A stretch of DNA of 17,035 nt, from NCBI GenBank assembly GCA_963581185.1, contig CAUZOB010000105.1, positions 1 through 17,035 of the forward strand, given 5' to 3'. The translations under genes and the position numbers were made by a program. Shown here piece after piece: positions 7,968 through 15,181 of this stretch. The stretch is from SAT2750 sp963581185 (GTDB taxonomy: Bacteria > Planctomycetota > Planctomycetia > Pirellulales > Pirellulaceae). Position 1 is the stretch's first letter. Every line of letters begins with the position of its first letter. The notes below the pieces were generated by a model that was not told where the DNA came from, searched no databases, and saw only the letters and a program-made list of their open reading frames with translations.

Positions 7968-8813
7968 ATGAGCCACCGGCCTCCCACACAAGACCTTCCT
8001 GATCCATCCATTACCCTGACCGAGGGATGGCACTGCACTCATATCTACTACAGCTTCGACCGCGCCGGCCTGGCAGCGATGGAAAGCGGCCGTCGAGCTG
8101 AAGGCTGTGAACAACTGCAGCAGCTTCTGGAGAGTGGCGGAGACAATCCCCCCCAGCGACTGCAGACCAGTATCGTCAGCGGCCACAAGGCCGATTTCGG
8201 TTTGATGGTGATGGACCCCGATCCCCTCGTGATCGACAGGATTCACCAGCAACTGGCCGCAGGACCACTCGGTCCTGTACTTAAGACAGGTTATAGCTTC
8301 GTCTCCGTTACCGAGATCTCGGAATATGTCCCCAGCCTCGAGCAGTACGGCGAACGACTTGTTGCCGAGGGTGAGGACGCCGCTAGCGAATCCTACCAGG
8401 CCAAGATGTCAGCCTATGAGCGGCGCGCGCCGGTGATGAAAAAACAGCGACTGACGCCTGAGTTTCCCGATTGGCCGGTCACCTGTTTTTACCCGATGAA
8501 CAAGAAGCGCAAAGTTGGCGAGAACTGGTTCAGCCTTCCCTTTACCGAACGCAATGCCCTGATGGCAGAACATGCACAGACTGGCATGACCTTTGCCGGC
8601 AAGGCCTCCCAGCTGATCACCGTTGGAGTCGGGCTGGAGGACTGGGAATGGGGCGTCACGCTCTGGGCTCGCAACCCCATGTACCTCAAGGACATCGTCT
8701 ATCGCATGCGGTTTGATGAAGCCAGCGCACGCTATGCGGAATTCGGCCCCTTCTTTACCAGCTATATATGTTCGGCCGCAGAGATGCTGCGACATTGTGG
8801 CATAAGTAGCTAG
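7968..8813 (+). CDS. hemQ: Coproheme decarboxylase HemQ (chlorite dismutase family)
   Basis: 281 residues. HemQ converts coproheme III to heme b with peroxide, the last step of the coproporphyrin-dependent heme pathway. The C-terminal half matches the Gram-positive-type family closely: catalytic Tyr175 in FYPMNKKR, heme-ligating His202 in MAEHAQTG, Gln215 in KASQLIT where chlorite-degrading enzymes have Arg, and the DDWEWGVTL-like stretch EDWEWGVTLW (225-233), then YRMRFDEASARYAEFGPFF. These residues argue for decarboxylase rather than chlorite dismutase activity. The N-terminal half is the paired ferredoxin-like domain (VMDPDP..., FVSVTEISEY) with an acidic/basic connector at about 133-168. 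No signal peptide, so cytoplasmic. AGGA at 7952-7955 is the likely ribosome site, with a long 12-nt spacing. No other heme gene is nearby. Confidence 0.93.
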   Translation: MSHRPPTQDLPDPSITLTEGWHCTHIYYSFDRAGLAAMESGRRAEGCEQLQQLLESGGDNPPQRLQTSIVSGHKADFGLMVMDPDPLVIDRIHQQLAAGPLGPVLKTGYSFVSVTEISEYVPSLEQYGERLVAEGEDAASESYQAKMSAYERRAPVMKKQRLTPEFPDWPVTCFYPMNKKRKVGENWFSLPFTERNALMAEHAQTGMTFAGKASQLITVGVGLEDWEWGVTLWARNPMYLKDIVYRMRFDEASARYAEFGPFFTSYICSAAEMLRHCGISS

Positions 8814-8884
8814 CAGCCCCGCATCAGCTGACTCCGCAAGCAGAAACGAAGCCGCTCTGCGCCGTTACACCAACTCCCGAACAA

Positions 8885-9790
8885 TCATTTCTCATCCGGC
8901 GTTGCCGGATCTTCATCTTCAAATTCGAGCGGCTTGGGAGCTTCCAGCAGCAGCACCTGCTTGATCAGCGCCGAGTCTTTTGCCAGCACTGCGGGCAGCT
9001 TCTCCTTCGGCTTTCCCTTCGGGTCTGGCTTGCTCTTCTTTCGCGGAGCGAAGACCAGGCGAATGGCCGTATCAATCGGTGGAATCGCCTTTGTGCGAGC
9101 GTGATAGAGCAAGTCGCTGTTATCCTTGCTGCTCTGCACCGGCAGGTCCATCGTGGCGGATGTGAAATTCGAGACGCAGACCAGATCACCCGCGTCACCG
9201 TAATAGATCTGCTTCATGGTCGCCTCGTCCTTAAAGAACCCGCTGCCGGAAAATACCCAGGGATACTCCAACGGTTTTTCCGTGCGGTAATGTTCGATCC
9301 ATTCCTGTGCAGGGACTGCCTGTTTCTTCCCATTCTTGTCTTTCCAAAGCACGACCAGGTCGATGACCGTACCGCTGGCTGGCTTGTATTCAGGTGAAAA
9401 GCGGACCACATTGCCAACCCGGCCACCGATCGCCAGCAGGGACGCATGGACGTAGCGGGACTTGGTATCCAATACCACTACCGATTCGTGTTCCTTGGTG
9501 TCGCGTGTGCAGGCAAACATCTCCAGCTCGCCCTCTCGCAAGCAGACGCGTCCATCCACCACCACCCACTTGCGCTTGATATCAAGCCAGATCTTGTAAT
9601 CCTTGATGACCCGCACCATATCCCGTATCAGGATCGGTTTCTGATCCTCGGCCTTCTCCTCAGCCGGCTTTGGGTCCTGTCCGCTGGCTTTCTCCTCGTC
9701 TGCAGCAGGCTGGGCCAGCACCGTCGAAGCGCCCAAACCAATGGCAATGAAAAGCAAGCAGGTACAGCATGCAAGGACTCGTAATTTCAT
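8885..9790 (-). CDS. Secreted YdjY-domain protein
   Basis: 301 residues from the ATG at 9790, chosen because it begins a signal peptide (MKLRVLACC..., ending ...TVLAQ) and has GGTGA 5 nt upstream; a longer frame from 9847 would bury the signal. The N-terminal mature region is Lys/Glu/Pro-rich and probably disordered. From about residue 65 comes a YdjY-type domain, recognised by the GELEMFACTRDTKEHESVVVL stretch (87-107) and HASLLAIGG (115-123). The C-terminal tail is again charged (PRKKSKPDPKG..., EDEDPATPDEK). YdjY proteins are exported and of unknown biochemical function; in planctomycetes several copies per genome are common. Two adjacent Cys in the signal core are not in a lipobox. It converges with HemQ across 71 nt in which I see no strong terminator. 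Confidence 0.88.
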   Translation of the reverse strand: MKLRVLACCTCLLFIAIGLGASTVLAQPAADEEKASGQDPKPAEEKAEDQKPILIRDMVRVIKDYKIWLDIKRKWVVVDGRVCLREGELEMFACTRDTKEHESVVVLDTKSRYVHASLLAIGGRVGNVVRFSPEYKPASGTVIDLVVLWKDKNGKKQAVPAQEWIEHYRTEKPLEYPWVFSGSGFFKDEATMKQIYYGDAGDLVCVSNFTSATMDLPVQSSKDNSDLLYHARTKAIPPIDTAIRLVFAPRKKSKPDPKGKPKEKLPAVLAKDSALIKQVLLLEAPKPLEFEDEDPATPDEK

Positions 9791-9903
9791 GTCATTCACC
9801 AGCACATAAGTTGAACGTAGGATCTCTCGCGTAATCAGCTTTACCATTCTAGACGAAACGGCGGCTGGAAGGAAAAGCGACAGCCCCGCGCCCCTTCACC
9901 GCC

Positions 9904-9921
9904 CGGTGAGGAAACTCACTG
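9904..9921 (+). promoter_or_regulatory. Stem-loop with GAAA tetraloop upstream of the yggS-like gene
   Basis: CGGTGAG (9904-9910) pairs with CTCACTG (9915-9921) around GAAA, a GNRA tetraloop; one of seven pairs is G-U. It lies in the divergent region between the YdjY gene and the YggS gene, about 60 nt before the ATG at 9984, and overlaps a possible GTG start at 9906. A TACAAT (9929-9934) just downstream could be a -10 box, in which case the hairpin would not be transcribed from it. Confidence 0.35.
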
Positions 9922-9983
9922 CAATCGTTACAATGACGTCCGCTCTGACCGGTCTCTGCCACTCCAGGACGAATTCATCACAC

Positions 9984-10706
9984 ATGCACAACGACGCGGA
10001 CAGACATATCGAACGACTGCAGGTAAACCTGGCCGTGATTCACCAGCAGATTGCCGACGCCGCGGCGAGAAGTGGTCGTTCGGCAACCGAGGTAACGCTT
10101 GTCGGCATCTGCAAGTACGTGGGAGTCGAGCTCAGTAGACAGTTATGTGCCGCCGGCTGCCGGCAGCTGGGAGAGAATCGGCCCCAGCAATTGTGTGAAA
10201 AGGCCGAGTTGTTGTCGGACAGCGATATCGATTGGCACATGGTAGGCCACCTGCAACGTAACAAGGTGCGGCGTTTGTTGCCCCACATCCATTTGTTGCA
10301 TTCAGTCGATAGCCTGCGGCTGCTCAGGACACTGAATGACGAATCGGTTCGCATTGAACGACAATTGCCCCTCCTGCTTGAAGTTAATACATCCGGCGAT
10401 CCGGCCAAGCACGGATTTTCAGCCGAGGAGATGCCCGCCGTGCTGGACGCTTTCAGCACCCTGCCGCAGCTTAAAGTCCGCGGACTGATGACCATGGCCA
10501 GCCTTCACGGTGGACTCGAGACTGCCCGAACCAACTTTGCTTCACTGCGGCAACTGCGAGACGACTTGCAAGGTCAGCTGGGCGACGGCATGCAGCTCGA
10601 CGAACTGTCGATGGGCATGAGTGGTGATTTTGAGGTCGCCGTCGAAGAAGGTGCAACGCTCGTTCGTGTGGGATCGGCCATCTTCGCTGGAATTCCACCG
10701 GAGTAA
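9984..10706 (+). CDS. yggS: YggS/PLPBP-family PLP-binding protein
   Basis: 240 residues from the ATG at 9984. YggS/PLPBP proteins bind pyridoxal phosphate without known catalysis and maintain vitamin B6 and amino-acid homeostasis. Landmarks: the PLP lysine Lys44 in VGICKYVG, GENRPQQL (family GENYVQE), WHMVGHLQRNKVR (family HFIGxLQxNK), LLEVNTSGDPAKHGF, VRGLMTMA and the C-terminal LSMGMSGDFEVAVEEGATLVRVGSAIF. This is a nearly full set of family motifs. A GTG at 9906 in frame would add 26 residues of non-conserved sequence, so I prefer 9984, where the conserved alpha helix begins shortly after; the ribosome site AGGACG (9966-9971) is rather far. Cytoplasmic. It is followed after 6 nt by the DUF167 gene, the yggS-yggU order known from many bacteria. 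Confidence 0.94.
   Translation: MHNDADRHIERLQVNLAVIHQQIADAAARSGRSATEVTLVGICKYVGVELSRQLCAAGCRQLGENRPQQLCEKAELLSDSDIDWHMVGHLQRNKVRRLLPHIHLLHSVDSLRLLRTLNDESVRIERQLPLLLEVNTSGDPAKHGFSAEEMPAVLDAFSTLPQLKVRGLMTMASLHGGLETARTNFASLRQLRDDLQGQLGDGMQLDELSMGMSGDFEVAVEEGATLVRVGSAIFAGIPPE
10700..10703 (+). promoter_or_regulatory. Ribosome binding site overlapping the end of yggS
   Basis: GGAG lies in the last codons of the YggS gene and 9 nt before the GTG at 10713, consistent with translational coupling of the two genes. Confidence 0.55.
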
Positions 10707-10712
10707 GTCAAC

Positions 10713-11015
10713 GTGGCCATTCAGCTGCAAGCTCACGTCGATGGAACCGTGCTGCCCGTTCGAGCCCGTGCCGGCGCGAGGGCTGATGGCCTGCGCGGTG
10801 AGCATGACGGGTCATTGCGAGTGGCAGTTACCCAGGTAGCGGAAAAAGGCAAAGCCAACAAGGCGATCCTGTCCACGCTCAGCAAGGAACTTGGCATTCG
10901 CCGAAGTGCCCTGGAAGTGATCAGCGGATTCAGCAGTCCAGCGAAGAAGATACTTGTCCGTGGCTACTCGGTCGACGAGCTGCAGGTAATGTTGAAGAAT
11001 CCGCTCGGCTCCTAG
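10713..11015 (+). CDS. yggU: DUF167 / YggU-family protein
   Basis: 100 residues, GTG start. The family pattern is clear: a first strand VLPVRARAGARADGLRG, the central LRVAVTQVAEKGKANKAIL (the conserved A..GKAN..), and IRRSALEVISGFSSPAKKILVRG (family GxxSRxKxxxI). DUF167 proteins are small cytoplasmic alpha/beta proteins whose biochemical role is not established. The start 6 nt after yggS and the embedded ribosome site indicate one operon; the membrane gene yggT, often between them, is absent. The stop codon TAG shares CTAG with the stop of the convergent gene on the other strand. Confidence 0.92.
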   Translation: MAIQLQAHVDGTVLPVRARAGARADGLRGEHDGSLRVAVTQVAEKGKANKAILSTLSKELGIRRSALEVISGFSSPAKKILVRGYSVDELQVMLKNPLGS

Positions 11016-11821
11016 CAGCTGGCTGCCAGCCCGCTCCAATAGGACCAGCTGGCTTCCAGTTGCTGCCAGATCATTGTCGTTGCCATGATTTCCATGTGAA
11101 TGGGGCCGTCGTAACTGCGCTCCTGCAGGATCCGGTAATGGCCCGTCCAATCAACCTCGCCATCACTCAGCACGTCCAGGAAGGTTCCGGCAGAGTATTG
11201 CTTGAGATGGACCATCGATATTTCCTCCAGGCTCAAGCGGGCGAGCAATTCCAACGGCAGCGATTGCTCGTTCACCAGGCAGAAATTGGCCGGATCAAAG
11301 CAGATGCAGGGTCTCGCCTGTGTCCCCAGCTGGCTCCTCAGCTGGCTTACCATTGCCCAGAACATGTCCCACGGTTGGCGTGAATGTTCCAGCGACAGGC
11401 GAATCCCTCGATCCTGGCAGTGGCCGGCAAACTCCACCAGCGGAGGTGCTGCTGGCAGGTCGTCAATTGTCACGCCGCTGGTTTCGATATCGACCAGTCG
11501 CAGGTGGGCCCCGGTCTGACCGGCAGTTGCCAGGGCGGCTTCAAGACCCTGGGCCAGCGCCGGCGACTGGTAATCTGCCGTTGATGAGAGAAAGGGAAAG
11601 GCCATTGCGTAATCAAATTCGATACCGCCGTGCGGCGTCGACAGCTGCGCCAGTTCCGCAGCGATGGCAACTCCGGCAGCCGTTTCACACTTTCCCAGCG
11701 ATCCCTGGCGTAGTTCAATCGCCTGGTAGCCACGGTCAGCGGCCTGGCTGACGAGGTCCGGCAGCGGCTCACCTGACTCGAGCAGTTTCTGCCAGCAGTT
11801 GGTGACGAGACCTGTTTTCAT
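11012..11821 (-). CDS. Sugar phosphate isomerase/epimerase-like TIM barrel
   Basis: 269 residues from the ATG at 11821, which is preceded by GGAAAG on the minus strand; an in-frame start at 11857 would add 12 residues before the first barrel strand. The fold is the AP endonuclease 2/xylose isomerase-like barrel: TGLVTNCW opens strand 1, then YQAIELRQG, LRLVDIETSG, and the metal ligands Glu145 (LSLEHS), Asp176 (CFDPANF), His205 (MVHLKQY) and Glu244 (IHMEIM), with DGEVDW between the last two. The ligand set is intact, so a divalent-metal isomerase, epimerase or lyase is expected. Substrate unknown; such proteins in planctomycetes are numerous. No signal peptide, so cytoplasmic. It ends on the same CTAG as the DUF167 gene and diverges from the decarboxylase gene across 98 nt. 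Confidence 0.88.
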   Translation of the reverse strand: MKTGLVTNCWQKLLESGEPLPDLVSQAADRGYQAIELRQGSLGKCETAAGVAIAAELAQLSTPHGGIEFDYAMAFPFLSSTADYQSPALAQGLEAALATAGQTGAHLRLVDIETSGVTIDDLPAAPPLVEFAGHCQDRGIRLSLEHSRQPWDMFWAMVSQLRSQLGTQARPCICFDPANFCLVNEQSLPLELLARLSLEEISMVHLKQYSAGTFLDVLSDGEVDWTGHYRILQERSYDGPIHMEIMATTMIWQQLEASWSYWSGLAASC

Positions 11822-11919
11822 ACGACGTGACTTTCCAGCGATCGGCGGGTACGCCATTTTAGCAGATCCAGTTATGATGCGGGATTCACCCGGTAGGCGT
11901 CACGCTCGTGGTAAAGCGG
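11822..11919. promoter_or_regulatory. Divergent promoter region (98 bp)
   Basis: Candidate -10 boxes face both ways: TATGAT at 11873-11878 on the plus strand for the decarboxylase, and TAAAAT at 11861-11856 on the minus strand for the TIM-barrel gene. Neither has a convincing -35 at the normal distance, so these are only weak calls, but the short shared space must serve both genes. Confidence 0.3.
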
Positions 11920-13386
11920 ATGGATAAAAGGACGCAACGACTGGAACAGGCGGACCGCAGCCTGGAACTGAACAGCCAGCAGCTCTCTGGGCTGCTTGAC
12001 ACCGTGCTGGAGCGACTCGGTCCCCATCTCGACTCGATAGACACCCAGGACGCCTGGCAGCCTCCAGTGACCGGACAGCGGCCCGATAACGTGCTTCCTG
12101 CCCAGGGTTTACCGATCGAGCAGGTGCTTGATGACCTCTTCGAGCAACGCTTGTTTCCGGCCTACAATCCAGCCAGTCCCGGTTACATGGCCTACATCCC
12201 GGGCGGCGGCCTGGTCCATTCGGCCGTGGCCGATTTAATTGCCAACATCGTCAATCGTTATGTGGCTGTCTGGCAAACTGCCCCACGCCTGGCAGAACTT
12301 GAAATGGAGGTCATCGGTTGGTTTCGACAGATGTTGAAGCTGCCCGACACAGCCAGTGGTTTCCTCACGACCGGCGGTTCGCTGGCCAACTGGAGTGCCG
12401 TGGTGACAGCTCGCCGTTGTCGACTCCCGGAAGACTTCCTTAACGGCATGATCTACACCTCGGACCAGGCTCATCATTCGATTGCCCGCGCCGCCTCACT
12501 GGCAGGTTTCCCGCAGGCCAATCTACGCTTGATCAAGAGCGACGGGGACTATCGCGCTTCGCTGGAACACCTGCGGCAACTGATCGAAGAAGATCGCCAG
12601 GCGGGCCAGCGTCCTTTCATGGTCGTCGGCCATGCTGGCACAACGAATACCGGAGCAGTGGATGACCTGCAAGGCCTGGCTGAGATCTGCCAACAACACG
12701 AACTCTGGTTTCATGTCGATGCTGCCTACGGGGGCGCATTCATGCTGACTGAGCGCGGCCAGCAGGCGATGGCTGGTATTGAACAGAGCGATTCAGTCAC
12801 GCTGGATCCCCACAAGGGCATGTTCCTGCCTTACGGCACCGGGTGCCTGATGGTCCGACGCCTGGAGGACCTCTACGCCGCTCATGCGGTCGACGTGGAC
12901 TATCTTCCACAAATGCAGGACGATCCCTACCGGGCCGACATTTGCCAGATCTCACCGGAACTTTCACGCGATTTTCGTGGCCTGCGTGTCTGGCTGCCGA
13001 TCCAGGCGTTCGGTTTCGATACCTTCCGAAACTACCTCGATGAAAAGCTCGATCTGGCCCACTGGGCCACCCGCCAGTTGCAGGACATTCCAGCTATTGA
13101 AGTGATGGCGGCACCACAACTCTCGATACTCGCTTTCCGTCTCAAGCCAGATGGATTGAGTGAGGACGAGCTGACAAAGCTCAACGAGGTGTTCCTCAAG
13201 CGTATCAACGGCGATACCCAGCGAGTCTGTCTCTCGGCAACTCGACTGGATGGCAGTTTTGCCATTCGGATTTGCATCGTGGTCTTTCGCACTCATCTCG
13301 ATCGAGTACGCGAATGCCTGGAGCTGATTCGGCAGGCTGCCGAAGAACTGACCGGCGCGCTGGGCGAGAGTCTTACTGGCAGTTGA
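11920..13386 (+). CDS. PLP-dependent group II amino-acid decarboxylase
   Basis: 488 residues. Fold type I PLP enzyme of the aromatic-L-amino-acid/glutamate/diaminobutyrate decarboxylase group. Landmarks: FPAYNPASPGYMAYIP (family HPxFxG region), GFLTTGGSLAN (PLP phosphate), His186 of the YTSDQAHHS motif (stacks on the PLP ring), HAGTTNTGAVDD, HVDAAYGG with Asp267 (binds the pyridine N), and DPHKGMFLPYG with the Schiff-base Lys299. All catalytic positions are intact. The ATG at 11920 is used; the frame could open at a GTG at 11908. The exact substrate cannot be read from sequence: the Y/F and specificity residues need alignment. Cytoplasmic. The Nramp-like transporter starts 71 nt downstream on the same strand, which suggests that decarboxylase and transporter work together, though a separate promoter between them is possible. 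Confidence 0.92.
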   Translation: MDKRTQRLEQADRSLELNSQQLSGLLDTVLERLGPHLDSIDTQDAWQPPVTGQRPDNVLPAQGLPIEQVLDDLFEQRLFPAYNPASPGYMAYIPGGGLVHSAVADLIANIVNRYVAVWQTAPRLAELEMEVIGWFRQMLKLPDTASGFLTTGGSLANWSAVVTARRCRLPEDFLNGMIYTSDQAHHSIARAASLAGFPQANLRLIKSDGDYRASLEHLRQLIEEDRQAGQRPFMVVGHAGTTNTGAVDDLQGLAEICQQHELWFHVDAAYGGAFMLTERGQQAMAGIEQSDSVTLDPHKGMFLPYGTGCLMVRRLEDLYAAHAVDVDYLPQMQDDPYRADICQISPELSRDFRGLRVWLPIQAFGFDTFRNYLDEKLDLAHWATRQLQDIPAIEVMAAPQLSILAFRLKPDGLSEDELTKLNEVFLKRINGDTQRVCLSATRLDGSFAIRICIVVFRTHLDRVRECLELIRQAAEELTGALGESLTGS

Positions 13387-13408
13387 ACCAGCCAGTCGTT
13401 ACGATAAT
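13383..13408 (+). promoter_or_regulatory. Possible internal promoter before the Nramp-like gene
   Basis: TTGAAC (13383-13388) and GATAAT (13403-13408) are 14 bp apart, short for a sigma-70 promoter; the -35 overlaps the decarboxylase stop. The same spacing style occurs at 5547-5571. Weak. Confidence 0.2.
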
Positions 13409-13447
13409 TCGAATCGGCCTCCCCGCCGGCCCGACACACCAGCTTCC

Positions 13448-13451
13448 AGGA
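13448..13451 (+). promoter_or_regulatory. Ribosome binding site deciding the start at 13458
   Basis: AGGA lies 6 nt before the ATG at 13458. The frame is open back to 13272 inside the decarboxylase gene, but those extra residues are Arg/Ser-rich shadow sequence. Confidence 0.65.
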
Positions 13452-13457
13452 ACCGCC

Positions 13458-14714
13458 ATGACTCATGCAGAGCTGTCGCCCACCGAATCGCCGCAACGCA
13501 AGTGGTACCAGGCGCTTGGCCCGGGCCTGATCACCGCCTGTGTGGTCATCGGACCAGGCAGCATCCTGACCAGTTCCCAGGTAGGAGCCAAAAACGGTTT
13601 CGATCTGACCTGGATCGTCGTCGTGTCCGTCATATTCATGATGGCATTCATGCAAATGGGAGCGAGACTGGGCACAGTGCTGACCGAGTCGCCCGGCACA
13701 TTGATTGCCAACCGCGCGGGCCGCTGGTTGGCGGCGCTGATCGGCATATCCATCTTCTTCATCGCCAGCGCATTTCAATTCGGCAATAACCTGGGCGTCG
13801 ACTCCGCCTTCAAGGCGTACATCGACTTTGACTATATCGTGGTTGTTTTCAATGGACTGGCAATCGCCTTCCTGTTTGCCTTCAAGAACCTCTACAAGGC
13901 GATCGAAAAGCTGATGATGTGTTTTGTTGGCCTGATGCTGGTCTCCTTTGCGATGAACCTGGGCTTTGCTTTCGCCAACATGCCTGAAGTACAACCGGCC
14001 GTTCCGGAAGCGGATGACGCACCCCTGCTTGATATCTCCTTGCTGGGCCTTGTCGGCACCACGTTTGTAATCGCGGCAGCCTATTACCAGGCTTACCTCG
14101 TCCAACAGAAGGGCTGGACTCGCAGCGAACTTAAAAACGGCTTGATCGATGCCCGCATCGGCTCGATCCTGATGGCCGTTATTACCTTAATGATCATGTG
14201 CACTGCCGCCGCCGCACTTCGTGGCAAGACACTGGGAGGCGTTGACGATGTGGCCAAACAGCTCGCACCTCTGTTCGGTGACCTGGGTAGGCCTGTGTTC
14301 TGCATCGGCCTGTTCGCCGCCGCCTACTCCTCGTTCCTCGTCAACTCCATGATTGGAGGCTTCATCCTCTCTGACGGACTGGGGTTGGGAACCAAACCAT
14401 CCGGGCTGGCTCCCAGGCTGTTAACGACCGCTGTCCTCCTGACTGGCATGGGCGTTGCCCTGTATGTCATCCTGACCGGAATCAAGCCAGTTCCGGCCAT
14501 TGTCGCGGCCCAGGCGGTCACCGTCCTGGCAGCCCCGCTGATCGGGGGCGTCCTGATGTGGCTAACTAACAACCGCGATGTGATGGGAGATGACACCAAT
14601 GGACCCGTCATCAATGTGGTTGGCGGCATTGGCCTGCTGCTGCTGGCAGCGATGGCCTGGTATACCGCTGCATACAAGGTCTGGCCAGAGTTGACAAAGC
14701 TGGCCGGCAGCTAA
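13458..14714 (+). CDS. Nramp-fold membrane transporter with altered metal-site motifs
   Basis: 418 residues with about eleven hydrophobic segments. It aligns to Nramp/MntH proteins: the GPGLITACVV opening of TM1 (21-30) matches the family GPGLLVAVGY. Ten residues on, the canonical DPGN is GPGS (32-35), so the metal-binding Asp is Gly and the Asn is Ser. In TM6 the family GATVMPHNLYLHSALVQ corresponds to GTTFVIAAAYYQAYLVQ (200-216), so the Ala, Met and His positions are Thr, Val and Ala. Ordinary Mn/Fe ligands are therefore gone, while the fold (FMQMGARLG, GLFAAAYSSFLVNSMIGG, TM8-like) is kept. It lies between a decarboxylase and a CaMKII-AD protein. Substrate unknown; a metal transporter label would be misleading. 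Fold assignment sure, function not. Confidence 0.88.
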   Translation: MTHAELSPTESPQRKWYQALGPGLITACVVIGPGSILTSSQVGAKNGFDLTWIVVVSVIFMMAFMQMGARLGTVLTESPGTLIANRAGRWLAALIGISIFFIASAFQFGNNLGVDSAFKAYIDFDYIVVVFNGLAIAFLFAFKNLYKAIEKLMMCFVGLMLVSFAMNLGFAFANMPEVQPAVPEADDAPLLDISLLGLVGTTFVIAAAYYQAYLVQQKGWTRSELKNGLIDARIGSILMAVITLMIMCTAAAALRGKTLGGVDDVAKQLAPLFGDLGRPVFCIGLFAAAYSSFLVNSMIGGFILSDGLGLGTKPSGLAPRLLTTAVLLTGMGVALYVILTGIKPVPAIVAAQAVTVLAAPLIGGVLMWLTNNRDVMGDDTNGPVINVVGGIGLLLLAAMAWYTAAYKVWPELTKLAGS

Positions 14715-14732
14715 CAAGCGAGCACAACTCCT

Positions 14733-15137
14733 ATGGCCGACGCCACCCAACAGACACTGCTTGATTTGACCGCCGAATTATTGGCAGTCATCGAGGCCGG
14801 CGACTGGGACGGCTACTGTCGCCTCTGTGCCGACGATCTAAGCGCATTCGAACCTGAGGCTGTCGGCACCCTCGTCGAGGGGCTGCCTTTTCATCAGTTC
14901 TACTTCCAACAACAGTCGTCAGGCGGCCGGCAGCAATCGACCATCAGATCGCCTAGCGTCCGCTTACTGGGTGCCGATGCCGCGGTCGTCACCTACCTTC
15001 GGCTTGTCCAACGTGAAGATGACCGTGGACGAACCAGTACTGTTTCATTTGAAGAGACGCGGGTCTGGCACAATCACGACGGCAACTGGCAGCACGTCCA
15101 TTTCCACCGCTCCCGAGCCGGAAGATTTCGCTCCTGA
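14733..15137 (+). CDS. CaMKII association-domain / SnoaL-like protein
   Basis: 134 residues, starting 18 nt after the transporter stop. The cone-shaped NTF2-like fold of the calcium/calmodulin kinase II association domain is recognised by LLDLTAELLAVIEAGDWDGY at the N-terminal helix, the DDLSAFEPEAVG stretch, EGLPFHQFYF, and the C-terminal VWHNHDGNWQHVHFHRS motif (family W..vHfHrS). Bacterial members form small oligomeric rings and are of unknown function; some of the wider SnoaL/DUF4440 group bind ligands. There is no kinase domain, so this is a stand-alone association domain. The close spacing suggests cotranscription with the transporter gene. No signal peptide. Confidence 0.88.
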   Translation: MADATQQTLLDLTAELLAVIEAGDWDGYCRLCADDLSAFEPEAVGTLVEGLPFHQFYFQQQSSGGRQQSTIRSPSVRLLGADAAVVTYLRLVQREDDRGRTSTVSFEETRVWHNHDGNWQHVHFHRSRAGRFRS

Positions 15138-15142
15138 GTCCA

Positions 15143-15171
15143 TTAACACGACTCCATCCTTCGACTAACAT
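15143..15171 (+). promoter_or_regulatory. Sigma-70-like promoter of the SDR gene
   Basis: TTAACA (15143-15148), a 17-bp spacer, and TAACAT (15166-15171) make a recognisable -35/-10 pair in the 87-bp gap before the SDR gene. The start site would be near 15178, giving a leader of about 47 nt. Confidence 0.42.
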
Positions 15172-15181
15172 GGGACTCTTA

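Noticed and set aside
7416..8252. Minus-strand open frame of 278 codons
   Set aside because: Antisense to the receiver and HemQ genes, both certain by motif.
8814..8884. Possible terminator between the convergent HemQ and YdjY genes
   Set aside because: Only a 5-bp GCAGA/TCTGC pairing with an 11-nt loop and no T-run; not enough to call.
13293..14105. Minus-strand open frame of 270 codons
   Set aside because: Antisense to the decarboxylase end and the Nramp-like gene; composition (His/Gly/Asp-rich) is typical of shadow frames of membrane genes.
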